Below, piece by piece: positions 16,013 through 24,097 of a stretch of 42,160 nucleotides of DNA. Origin of the DNA: Kineosporia babensis. Lineage in GTDB: Bacteria > Actinomycetota > Actinomycetes > Actinomycetales > Kineosporiaceae. A model generated the notes under the pieces. It saw only the letters and a list, made by a program, of their open reading frames with translations. It made no database searches and was not told the DNA's origin. Made by a program: the position numbers and the translations under genes. The stretch covers positions 1 to 42,160 of the forward strand of contig NZ_JAJOMB010000039.1 of assembly GCF_021129305.1 (NCBI RefSeq), written 5' to 3'. Numbering within the stretch: position 1 is the stretch's first letter; each line of letters begins with the position of its first letter.

Positions 16013-18753
16013 CGTGCTGCTCCGATCGTCCGCAACGCGGCCGAGATCAGGGCGACGCCGTCGGGCTCGCCGTCTTCTGGTTGTCCGATCATGGGGATTA
16101 CCTGCCGGACGCGGGTCAGCATCTCCGGTGCCATCACGCCTGCCGCCTCGACCCGGGCCAGCCAGGCGGCCGCCAGCAAGGTCACCAGCCGGCCGGGGGC
16201 CAGGCCCGCCAGCGATTGGGCCGTGACGACCGCTTCGCTGACAAAGCGTTCTGTGCCGGGGCTCTCGAGGGCTTCCAGGACCGCGTCGGTCACCGTGTCG
16301 ACATGACACAGCGGGAAAGCTCCCGTTGTTTCGGGCAGAGCGCCTACTGCCAGGGCGGCCCGGACGACGCCCAAGAAGACGTTGTTCTCCAGGAATGCCT
16401 GGTCGGCAGGCCGATGCCCGTAGACCAGTGGGAGCCGCAGGACGGTGACGTCCAGCCCGAACCGGCGCGCCCGGTGCAGTCCTTCCTCGCAGATCAGCTT
16501 GGCCTGGGAGTACGGATCCTGGCAGGCATCCCATGCCTCCCGGCCCCACTTCCGGAAACTGGGGCCGCTGGATGTGGCCGACAGGAAGACGAACCGCCGG
16601 GCGCCCTGCTCGCAAGCGGCCCGGATCAGGTCCAGGGTCGGGATGATGTTTCGAGTGTGCTGGGCCGACAATGGAAGTGAATGGTTCACGGTGTAACCGC
16701 TGTGGATGACATCACGGCCCGCCAGCAGGTCGCCACCGGCCACGTCGGTCATGGCCACGGCCGGGACCTGCCCGGGTCCGCCGAATCGGCGCGTGTGCTC
16801 GACGGGCAACGAGGCCGGGTCGGACGAAGTGAGTGCCACGACGTCGCGCTCAGCGCTCAGCAGGCGGTTCAGCAGGTGCCCGCCGATGAAGCCTCGGGCC
16901 CCGGTGAGCACCACCCCGGTGGCCGACGCCGTTGTGCTGGGCCGGGTGGCCGTGGTGAGACCCGCCTCGAATTCCTCGAGCAGCCGGGTGGACAGAAGGA
17001 AGCTGTCTTCGGCCTCGTCCTGCGCCGACGGCGCTGGTGGGCCAGGAATCGCGCGGCTGTCGGGGGCCTGAGTCAGCTCGTGCAGTGTGTGGACGAAATC
17101 GTTGCTCACGAAGTCGAAATCCAGTTTGGTGAAGATGCTCTCGACGAGTTCGTCGCCGTACACCTTGCCCAGCTCCACCTGCAGGGTGACGAAGGTGAAG
17201 GAGTCCGCACCCTGGTCGAAGATCGTCCGGTCGGCCTCAGGAGTGAAGCCCAGCACGCCCTTGGCAATCAGCTCGACCTGCGCGACCAAGGTCTGCGCGG
17301 GGGGCGGCTCGTCTGCCGGAGCGGCTTCGAGCAGCTGCTCGATGGCCTCACGGTCCAGTTTTCCGCTGGCCTGGAGCGGCACCTGGGCCAGCTGCCGGAC
17401 ATCGTTCGGCACTTCCCACGGCGCCAGGACCCGGCGCAGCTTCTCCAGGAGATCCGAGGCGAGGGTGTCCTGCTCGCAGACCAGCACCACCTCCTCGTCA
17501 CGCCGCACGCACCAGGCGGCCCGGCCCAGTACGGTGCTCCACCGGTTCTCCAGCTCCGAGCGGGATATCCGGTGCCCGAGCCGCTTGAACTGGTCGTCCT
17601 GACGGCCGTGGAAGACGACCGCCCCGTCCTCGCCCAGGGTGACGACGTCCCCCGTGCGGTAGGTGCGCAGGCCGGTGTGTTCACCGAACGCCTCACGGGC
17701 GCGACCGTGATAGCCGAGGGCGACGCCAGGGCCGCACAGCACCAGTTCGCCGGTACCCTGTTCGCTCAACCCGCCGCCCGGAGCTGTCTCATCGAGGACG
17801 TACAGGCTGAAGCCGGGCAGCGGATACCCCACCGAACGGGAGAACTTCTTCAGTTCGCCGATCGTGGCGCAGACAGTGGCCTCGGTCGGCCCGTAGGCGT
17901 TGAGAACCCGACCGTGCGACTGTGCGAGCAGGAATTCGTTCTCCTCCAGTGCCTCGCCGACGAAGACCATCGTGCGGATGTTGCGCTGGGCCGAGGCTCC
18001 GAGCAGCCGGTACACGGTCGGCGGCAGGGTGGCGAAGTCCACGGGGTTCTTGCGCAGGAAGGCGGTGACGCTTGCCAGCCAGCCGCCGTCGGTGACGGGA
18101 GGCAAGCACAAGGTGGCGCCCGCGTGCAGGGCGACCATAATTTCGGCGATCGAGGCGTCGAAGGCGAGCGACGCGAACTGCAGCAGGCGGTCACCGGGAC
18201 CGATCTCGAGCGCCTCGCTCTGTCCCCGGCACAGGTGCAGCAGGCCTTCGTGGCCGACCTCGACCGGCTTCGGTTCGCCGGTGGAGCCCGAGGTCAGGAT
18301 CGAGTAGGCGACGGCGAGACCGGGGTCGGGCAGCAGTCCGGCCGCCGCATCGGCTGCGGTCTCGGCCAGCTCGACGGCCCCCAGGCGACGCCATTCGGTC
18401 CGGGCCGGGACCTCGCCCCGATCCTGCCAGCGCTCGTCGCAGGCCAGCACGAGCCCGCCGCCCAGTTCCTCGATGATCGAGTCGATTCGGGCGCCGGGTA
18501 GCTCGGGATTGAGCGGCGTGTACGTCAGGCCTGATCGCAGCACCGCCAGCGCCGCAGTCGTGGCCTCGATGCTGTGGTGTCCCAGGACGTACACCCGCCC
18601 GTTGCCGGGGGCAGCCTGCTGGAGCCGGGAAGCCAGGCGGATCGTCGCCCGGTCGAGTTCCGCGTAACTGATGCCGGGTCCTTCACCGCTGAACAGGGCG
18701 GTGCGATCGGGCCAGGCCGCGAAGGCCGCGGCCAGGATTTCTGGGGCTCTCAC
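16009..18753 (-). CDS. NRPS module with adenylation, carrier and thioester-reductase domains (A-T-R)
   Basis: 914 aa from GTG 18751-18753. Adenylation domain: TSGSTGEPKP (154-163), FDASIAEIMVAL, NAYGPTEATVCAT (285-297), YRTGDVV, and SGKLDR with the catalytic Lys near 465. Carrier: FDQGADSFTF with the phosphopantetheine Ser near 518. Reductase: NAD(P)-binding LTGARGFIGGH (about 616-626) and the YSQAK catalytic Tyr/Lys (748, 752). Hand alignment to GrsA gives the pocket code D-A-A-T-V-V-A-V-C, which fits an aromatic amino acid. CmlP of the chloramphenicol pathway has the same order as I recall. Predicted action: load an aryl amino acid, present it to the CmlA-like hydroxylase, release it as aldehyde or alcohol. 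There is no condensation domain in cis. Confidence 0.9.
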   Translation of the reverse strand: MRAPEILAAAFAAWPDRTALFSGEGPGISYAELDRATIRLASRLQQAAPGNGRVYVLGHHSIEATTAALAVLRSGLTYTPLNPELPGARIDSIIEELGGGLVLACDERWQDRGEVPARTEWRRLGAVELAETAADAAAGLLPDPGLAVAYSILTSGSTGEPKPVEVGHEGLLHLCRGQSEALEIGPGDRLLQFASLAFDASIAEIMVALHAGATLCLPPVTDGGWLASVTAFLRKNPVDFATLPPTVYRLLGASAQRNIRTMVFVGEALEENEFLLAQSHGRVLNAYGPTEATVCATIGELKKFSRSVGYPLPGFSLYVLDETAPGGGLSEQGTGELVLCGPGVALGYHGRAREAFGEHTGLRTYRTGDVVTLGEDGAVVFHGRQDDQFKRLGHRISRSELENRWSTVLGRAAWCVRRDEEVVLVCEQDTLASDLLEKLRRVLAPWEVPNDVRQLAQVPLQASGKLDREAIEQLLEAAPADEPPPAQTLVAQVELIAKGVLGFTPEADRTIFDQGADSFTFVTLQVELGKVYGDELVESIFTKLDFDFVSNDFVHTLHELTQAPDSRAIPGPPAPSAQDEAEDSFLLSTRLLEEFEAGLTTATRPSTTASATGVVLTGARGFIGGHLLNRLLSAERDVVALTSSDPASLPVEHTRRFGGPGQVPAVAMTDVAGGDLLAGRDVIHSGYTVNHSLPLSAQHTRNIIPTLDLIRAACEQGARRFVFLSATSSGPSFRKWGREAWDACQDPYSQAKLICEEGLHRARRFGLDVTVLRLPLVYGHRPADQAFLENNVFLGVVRAALAVGALPETTGAFPLCHVDTVTDAVLEALESPGTERFVSEAVVTAQSLAGLAPGRLVTLLAAAWLARVEAAGVMAPEMLTRVRQVIPMIGQPEDGEPDGVALISAALRTIGAAR

Positions 18754-19865
18754 GCGATGAACCTTTCTATCCGGTGCGTCAGATCCCCTGCCTCGTGAGC
18801 ATTCAGGAATCTGCGCTTGTACTGGACGCGGAGCTCGCCGTCGGCGGCCGGAGACCGGTCCCACAGGAACCGGATGTCGTCCAGGCTGCGACGGCTGTAG
18901 GTGGGCAGGTACTCGAAGGGAGAATCCGGAACGCGGTAGAACGAGGTGTCGCTCAGGACGAGGCGAGGGCTTCGGGACTGGGCGAGTCTGCGCGCGAGGG
19001 CCGGAAAATCGCCCTCGGAGTAGCGGCCCAGGGACTCGGCCCGGGTTCGCGCTGCGCTGACCGTGGCGCCCAGATCGCCGACGGACGTCGGGATCCGGAT
19101 GCTCTTGATCTCGGCGAAATATCCTCGCCGGTCGCGAAAACGCCTTCTGGTGTATGGATAGGTCCAGATCTGATCAGGGCCGACGATTGGCTCCACCGCG
19201 CGGGCGAGCGCCGCCAGCAGGGTGTCGAACCGGTGCTCCGCGCCCACCTGCGCAACGGCCGTGGCGACTTCGCCCAAGCCGCCCAGGCCTGGGCGCACGG
19301 GATCGGGGACTTCGCCCAGCATCGCGCCCACCGCAGCTTCATCAGCCCCCGGGACGGCGTACAGCTCGAGCGCGGAGGCCGACTCGAAGGTGTACATCCC
19401 TAGGGCCGCCCCGTCACCGGCGAGAAACCGCGTCGCCGCTACGAACAGGTCCCTCGCATCCACGGCGTCGGCGATCAGATGGCTGACCTTAAGAGTCAGT
19501 ACTCCGTCTCCGTTCGCGGCATCCACATAGTGCGCGCGGAACACGGTGCTCAGATCGAGTGGGACGCTTCCCCGGGATGCTTGGGCCGTCGCTGCCGGAG
19601 AGACCAGGTGATCGGCGGCTTCGATGGTGATGTCGACCCCGATGTCTGACTGTTCGCAGTCCAACACCCAGGCCAGGGCCCGGTCCACCGCGGCGGCCCG
19701 GAGCCAGGCCTCGATGCGGGCCAGCTGGGTCCTGAGCGTCTCCCGGGGTCCAGCCGGGACCCGCCAGGAGACCGAGGGGGTGGTGTCGCTGTCCAGCCCT
19801 AACCGGGTGACAAGGTCAGCCACACGTCGTAAGTACGGCAACTCGGCCCTTACCCGATTCATCAT
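18750..19865 (-). CDS. Stand-alone condensation-domain-like acyltransferase
   Basis: About 371 aa. The segment LKVSHLIADAVDARDLFVAA resembles the catalytic HHxxxDG motif of condensation domains: the second His and the Asp are kept, the first His is Ser and the Gly is Ala. Further pieces, such as the YRVPDSPFEYLPTYSRRS stretch, fit a chloramphenicol-acetyltransferase-like fold but are divergent. Such proteins move an acyl or peptidyl group to an amine or alcohol. It starts at ATGATG overlapping the MFS stop and overlaps the NRPS start (GTGA). It may acylate the NRPS-bound or released amino alcohol. Confidence 0.6.
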   Translation of the reverse strand: MMNRVRAELPYLRRVADLVTRLGLDSDTTPSVSWRVPAGPRETLRTQLARIEAWLRAAAVDRALAWVLDCEQSDIGVDITIEAADHLVSPAATAQASRGSVPLDLSTVFRAHYVDAANGDGVLTLKVSHLIADAVDARDLFVAATRFLAGDGAALGMYTFESASALELYAVPGADEAAVGAMLGEVPDPVRPGLGGLGEVATAVAQVGAEHRFDTLLAALARAVEPIVGPDQIWTYPYTRRRFRDRRGYFAEIKSIRIPTSVGDLGATVSAARTRAESLGRYSEGDFPALARRLAQSRSPRLVLSDTSFYRVPDSPFEYLPTYSRRSLDDIRFLWDRSPAADGELRVQYKRRFLNAHEAGDLTHRIERFIA

Positions 19866-21112
19866 GCGGCCCCGAGCATCTGGCCACGGCGCAGCGACAC
19901 CAGCGTCGTGACGACCATGCCGAGGCACACCACACTGACCGCGGCGACCGCCAGCTGCGCAGGCACCCGATCGCCCACCAGGCCCAGGTAGGCGCCGGCG
20001 ACCGGGTAGGCGGCAGTAGTCCCGGTCATGATCACCGATGCCTGCAGCGAAAAGTGCCGAGGATCGAGCAGCTGGTTGCGGACAACGCGGGACCAGATGG
20101 TGAAAGCGACCATGGGACCTATGGATACGGCGAACACCACCACCGCCAGAACCGGGGTGTTCGTCGTGGCCAGGGCAAGGGGCGCGCCGGCAGTGGTGAG
20201 AGCCGCGGCTATGCCGAGCTTGGCGACCAGATGATGGCGGTGCAGCCAGGCCGCTGATCGGAAGTAGAGCAGAGAGATCAGCGCCGCCGAGCCGTATCCC
20301 AACGGCAACAGCACATCCGCGTGCCCACCTGCTGAGGTCAGAGCCGGAAGTGCCGTGTAGAGGACCCCATAGGTGAGATTGACCGCGAACAGCAGCACGA
20401 TGACCGTTCTGGCCAGAGGATTGCGGGCAAGCTGGACCGCGGCCCGGAGACGGTCGGGCCAGCTCGGCTCTGCCTCGCCCGGTTCGCTCGCGGCCGGCAG
20501 CTGCATCGACGGGCCCAGCAAGGCCGCTACCGCGTAGACCGCTGCGCACAGAGCGAACAGCCAGGGAAGTCCGTGCCCGGACAGTGCCAGGCCGCCCACA
20601 ACGGGCATCGCCAGGAGCATGGTGTACTGCAGCGTCTGGAAATACGAGTACGCCGTCGCCACGCCTTCGCCGGAGAATCCGGAGACGTAGCGCTCGAAAA
20701 TGATGTAGGCGAAGATGTTTGCGACACCCAGCACCGACCCCGCCAGAACCAGCGGTACAACCCCGAGACCAAGCGTGGTCGAGAGTCCCACCAGGGCACA
20801 CACCACAGCCCGGCAGATGTTCGTGACCCTCAGCAAGCGTGGCCCGGACGACCGATCGACGACGGCCCCGACCAAGGGCAGCAACACAATGACCGGGAGC
20901 CATTCGGCAACATAGGCCAGCCCGCTGCTGCTCAGGCTTCCGGTCTGCCGGTAGACCGCTACCGGAACGACGAAGAGCAGCAGCCGCTCGATCGCGGTCT
21001 GAACCCCGAGATAGAAGGCAGTACCCCGCGGCAGACGTTCACCGGAGACAGAATCCACTGAATCGGGTTCCACATCATGTTTTTCCCCGGTCCCGGAATC
21101 GACATACTTCAC
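19862..21112 (-). CDS. MFS-family exporter
   Basis: About 416 aa from GTG 21110-21112, which has TGAGGG 7 nt upstream; the frame is open to a TTG at 21154. Roughly eleven to twelve hydrophobic helices in two halves, with a polar central loop (about LPAASEPGEAEPSWPDRL). The loop LVGAVVDRSSGPRLLRVTN matches the MFS motif between helices 2 and 3. It looks most like the EntS/MFS_3 branch. It is the first gene of the ten-gene operon, and the natural role is secretion of, and resistance to, the product. Confidence 0.85.
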   Translation of the reverse strand: MKYVDSGTGEKHDVEPDSVDSVSGERLPRGTAFYLGVQTAIERLLLFVVPVAVYRQTGSLSSSGLAYVAEWLPVIVLLPLVGAVVDRSSGPRLLRVTNICRAVVCALVGLSTTLGLGVVPLVLAGSVLGVANIFAYIIFERYVSGFSGEGVATAYSYFQTLQYTMLLAMPVVGGLALSGHGLPWLFALCAAVYAVAALLGPSMQLPAASEPGEAEPSWPDRLRAAVQLARNPLARTVIVLLFAVNLTYGVLYTALPALTSAGGHADVLLPLGYGSAALISLLYFRSAAWLHRHHLVAKLGIAAALTTAGAPLALATTNTPVLAVVVFAVSIGPMVAFTIWSRVVRNQLLDPRHFSLQASVIMTGTTAAYPVAGAYLGLVGDRVPAQLAVAAVSVVCLGMVVTTLVSLRRGQMLGAA

Positions 21113-21842
21113 TGGCTGGCCCTCACATGACTGAAATCGCGAGCGTGAAATCAACGAGTGAGATCACCTGAGCAACCGTCCGGAGACAGCACGCAATTCA
21201 TGCGCTCCGCGAACGCAATAAAGATCTTTCACAGGAAAGGCACAGTCAGAATTCGGCCCCCCGGCGGGCGAGGGAACATGGACCGGAACTCTGAAATCTC
21301 GTTCGGGCCGTTCCGGTACCCGACCGGCGACCCCGAACCGGGCAAGTCCCGGCCCTAGCGCCACCGGTCAGCCACGACCGACCCTACACACCGCAAACGC
21401 GCAGACCAGCGGGCAAGCAGGCAAGCAAGGCCTGGATCGGTCCATCGCCACGGCAGAGCGCTTCTCACAGATCCCCCTAATATCATTGACCCAGGTCCAG
21501 CACCAGAGAATGGGCAATGCCCGCATTCCCGGCTTAGAGATTCCCACCCCGGCCTCGGCCTCGATCCCGGAAAAGATTTACATCCGCTTGTACCCGTGTC
21601 AACCAGTTCTGTAACCCGTGTGACATGAAGCACGCACCGTTCATTGACGCAATGTAATCACGCCGGATGGCTCTACGCATCGAGAGCCCGTCGGCAGTTG
21701 CTCGCGGTAACTAGGCTGCCCCTAAGGGCGCTATCAGGTGCACCCGCGGGGCAGTGGGGCAGCGCCACGGCGGCCGGTCGAGGCAAATGCAGCAGGGGTG
21801 CCAACTCTTCCTTACCCGGCCCCCTGCTTCTAAGTTCCTCCC
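21113..21842. promoter_or_regulatory. Long non-coding region upstream of the biosynthetic operon
   Basis: About 730 nt between the divergent MFS and aldo/keto reductase genes, clearly less GC-rich in places than its surroundings (for example 21180-21240 and 21470-21660). It must hold the promoter of the biosynthetic operon and that of the reductase. I see no reliable -35/-10 pair and no gene; small ORFs in it have no recognisable product or ribosome binding site. A pair of direct repeats at 21589-21625 is annotated separately. Confidence 0.5.
21589..21625. repeat. Direct repeat TGTA(A)CCCGTGT, possible regulator site
   Basis: TGTACCCGTGTCAAC at 21589-21603 and TGTAACCCGTGTGACA at 21610-21625 share TGTA, then CCCGTGT, then a CA step; their starts are 21 nt apart, about two helical turns. 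This geometry is typical of operators bound by a dimeric regulator on one DNA face. Position in the control region of the biosynthetic operon makes it a candidate site; the regulator is unknown. Confidence 0.35.
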
Positions 21843-22730
21843 ATGCACTGGATCACGCTCAACAACGGCGTCAGGCTGCCAAGTCTTGGCCTCGGGGTCT
21901 ACCAGAGTTCACCCGGGCAGACGTCCACCGCCGTCGCCACCGCCCTGAGGGCCGGCTACCGGCACGTGGACACCGCTGCCCAGTACGGCAACGAGCGTCA
22001 GGTCGGGGAGGGCATCCGCCGGTCTGGTGTGCAACGGTCCATGATCGTCGTCGAGACAAAGCTCTGGATCAGCGATTTCGGATACGATCAAACTCTGAGC
22101 GGCTTCGACAAGAGCGCCCGCAAGCTCGGGCTTGAGCAGATCGACCTGCTGATCCTTCATCATCCGGCCCCGCAGCGCTTCGACCAGACGCTGCAGGCCT
22201 ACCGCGCCTTGGAGAAGCTCCTCGCGGATCAGCGAGTAAGAGCCATCGGGGTCAGCAACTTCACGGCCGAGCATCTGCGGCGACTGATCGCGCGCACGGC
22301 GATCGTGCCGGCCGTCAATCAGGTGGAACTCCACCCCTACTTCTCCCAGCCCGGTCTGCGAGAGGTACACGCTCAGCACGGGATCATCACCCAGGCCTGG
22401 TCCCCGATCGGCGGGATCACGTTCTATCCAGGCTGGGGCGCGGACCGTCGCAACGTGATGCGGGACCCGGTGATCGCACGGATAGCCCATGTCCACGGCC
22501 GGTCTCCGGCCCAGATCATGCTGCGCTGGCACATTCAGCAGGGACGCTCGGCCATCCCCAAGTCCGTTGATCCGCAGCGTATTGCAGAGAACCTCAACAT
22601 CTTCGATTTCGCCCTGTCCGAAAAGGAGTTGGCCGATATCGATGACCTCGACACCGGTCGGCGGACCGGTCCGGACCCCGATGCGCAGATACCGGAAGAT
22701 GTCCTCGAACTGTCCATACCTGATGATTGA
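21843..22730 (+). CDS. Aldo/keto reductase
   Basis: 295 aa. NAD(P)H-dependent reduction of aldehydes or ketones. The catalytic tetrad is visible: Asp in HVDTAAQYGNE, Tyr in the same segment, Lys in VVETKLW, His in LLILHHPAP. Family signatures LIDL-like LEQIDLLILHH, IGVSNF and the cofactor segment IPKSVDPQRIAENLNIFDF follow in the normal order. It is divergent from the biosynthetic operon and could act on its aldehyde intermediates, but the 730-nt gap gives no firm link. Followed at once by a hairpin at 22729-22749. Confidence 0.93.
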   Translation: MHWITLNNGVRLPSLGLGVYQSSPGQTSTAVATALRAGYRHVDTAAQYGNERQVGEGIRRSGVQRSMIVVETKLWISDFGYDQTLSGFDKSARKLGLEQIDLLILHHPAPQRFDQTLQAYRALEKLLADQRVRAIGVSNFTAEHLRRLIARTAIVPAVNQVELHPYFSQPGLREVHAQHGIITQAWSPIGGITFYPGWGADRRNVMRDPVIARIAHVHGRSPAQIMLRWHIQQGRSAIPKSVDPQRIAENLNIFDFALSEKELADIDDLDTGRRTGPDPDAQIPEDVLELSIPDD

Positions 22731-22749
22731 CAGATGTTTTCATCCTGTC
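22729..22749 (+). terminator. Hairpin overlapping the aldo/keto reductase stop codon
   Basis: GACAGATG, loop TTTT, then CATCCTGTC: an 8-bp stem with one bulged C. It begins inside the TGA stop at 22728-22730. No T-run follows, so termination is likely but unproven. Confidence 0.45.
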
Positions 22750-22793
22750 AGAGCCCTGAGATCGGCGGACCCCCTGACTTGTCCGCCGTAGAC

Positions 22794-22919
22794 TTCGTCG
22801 ACGTCATCGGGACGCTCACCGATCCGTGCAACCACGGCGGTGATGCCGCAGAAGCCTCCCACTTGCTTATTCTTTCGCTGCCGGGATTCGGGGTCTCGCC
22901 CCGCTGGCCCTACCGGGGA
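22794..22919 (+). pseudogene. Epoxide hydrolase fragment
   Basis: A plus-strand frame reads [20 protein letters not shown], then [16 protein letters not shown], and ends at a TGA. This matches the N-terminal region of epoxide hydrolases (LTDPxxHGGDxxDAFHxVxPSLPGFGFS). The frame stops right after, no catalytic residues follow, and several consensus residues are altered. It is a decayed gene remnant inside the 365-nt gap 22731-23095, which holds nothing else I can name. Confidence 0.5.
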
Positions 22920-23095
22920 TGAACGCCGGCCGAGTCGCGAGGATCCACCGCTCTGGTCACCTTCCCGGTCGGTCATGGTCGTCACCTGTCTTCAGGCTTG
23001 ACTCGGCTTCCCGGCCACCTGGCCTTGCCGTTCAGCATCACGGTGGTGGGGGTGTTACCCAGAATCGCAGACAGAACTCAGGCTGCGTTGAAGAC

Positions 23096-23956
23096 TTAGG
23101 ACCGGTTGAGGATCCGGCGGGTCGTCCCGCCCAGAAGAGCAGCCTTCTCGTCGATGGTGAGCTGGTCGTTGTCGAGTAGGTAGTGCAGGCCCTGTGCGTA
23201 GGAGTGGTAGCCCGGGTACTTGGGTAGCGGGTCCATGCCGGGGAATCGCCCAAGGATGCGGTGGTGGTCGGTGCCCCACATGACCCGATCGACGCCGAAA
23301 GACTCCAGTACCCGGTTCAGGTGCGGCCAGATGTCGGGGTATGGGTAACCGGTCGTCGAGAGAGTCGGCGCTCCAGAGAGTTTCACGGCAACGTTGGGCA
23401 GGGCGGCCAGCGACAGGAGGTCGTCCAGGCCGTGCCATGGCGAGGTGTCCACCGGGGCGAAAGGCGGCTGAGCGAGCCCTAAGTGGTCGATCGTCAGCGA
23501 CAGGTCGGGATGAGTGCGGGCCACGTCGGCGACATCGGTGAGGTTTCCTGCGGCCAGGACGCAGACCGGTACGCCGTGCGTCTCGGCGGCGCTGAGCAGG
23601 TTCTCGTACGCGCCAGCGCGCAACCGCTCGGCGTTGGCGGGCGGAAAGATGGTGTTGATGCGGGCTCCCACGACGCCGGGCCGGTGACGGATGTCGGCGA
23701 TCTGCTCCGCGATGTCGAGGGCGCTCTCGTCGTACTCCAGCACTGTCGCGAACCGGTCGGGGTAGGCGGTCGCAGCCTGGATGCACACCTCGGCCGGGAA
23801 CAGGTGGGGAGTGTGGACGAGCACTGCGGAGTCGACGCCGGCGGCATCCAGCTGGGCCAGAAGGATCTCGATCTGCAGGTCAGGCAGTGACTCATCGCCG
23901 TGCTGCCACGGTCGGGCCGGGGTGGGCAGGTGGAGTTGTGCGTCGACGATGTCCAT
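23096..23956 (-). CDS. Amidohydrolase family 2 (TIM-barrel metal-dependent hydrolase)
   Basis: 286 aa from ATG 23954-23956, with GGAG 9 nt upstream. Begins MDIVDAQLHLPTPARPW, the usual DxHxH-type start of the family (here with Gln before Leu-His). Further conserved parts: LDAAGVDSAVLVHTP, YPDRFATVLEYD, LTIDHLGLAQ with the metal-binding His, and RVMWGTDHH with the catalytic Asp. Members hydrolyse lactones or decarboxylate aromatic acids. Divergent from the LysR gene at 24098, which probably controls it. Confidence 0.88.
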   Translation of the reverse strand: MDIVDAQLHLPTPARPWQHGDESLPDLQIEILLAQLDAAGVDSAVLVHTPHLFPAEVCIQAATAYPDRFATVLEYDESALDIAEQIADIRHRPGVVGARINTIFPPANAERLRAGAYENLLSAAETHGVPVCVLAAGNLTDVADVARTHPDLSLTIDHLGLAQPPFAPVDTSPWHGLDDLLSLAALPNVAVKLSGAPTLSTTGYPYPDIWPHLNRVLESFGVDRVMWGTDHHRILGRFPGMDPLPKYPGYHSYAQGLHYLLDNDQLTIDEKAALLGGTTRRILNRS

Positions 23957-24056
23957 CAGGTGTTTCTCCATGCATCGAAAAGCTGGGTGGTGGGCGGGCG
24001 CCGGGCCAGGCTGCCTCGCCGCCGTCCGCCCTGGCCAATGAAACATCCGCAGCGCA

Positions 24057-24075
24057 CGATACGAGGAACGTATCG
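24057..24075. promoter_or_regulatory. LysR-type operator (ATAC-N7-GTAT)
   Basis: A perfect inverted repeat with 7-nt arms CGATACG and CGTATCG around AGGAA. It contains the classical LysR box ATAC-N7-GTAT (24059-24073), which also satisfies T-N11-A. It lies between the divergent amidohydrolase and LysR genes, 22 nt before the chosen LysR start, and supports the GTG start at 24098 over the ATG at 24038. Confidence 0.75.
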
Positions 24076-24097
24076 CCGCAGGTTAAAGTGGCTGACC

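Noticed and set aside
16681-18501. A 606-codon plus-strand frame opposite the NRPS gene
   Set aside because: It is antisense to clear adenylation, carrier and reductase motifs and shows only composition-biased sequence.
8758-21112. Calling the cluster a true chloramphenicol cluster
   Set aside because: Genes for p-aminophenylalanine formation, dichloroacetyl chemistry and nitro-group formation are not in the window, and several genes here have no role in that pathway.
22919-23095. Small ORFs in the gap before the amidohydrolase
   Set aside because: No ribosome binding site, family motif or consistent codon use; likely part of the decayed stretch.
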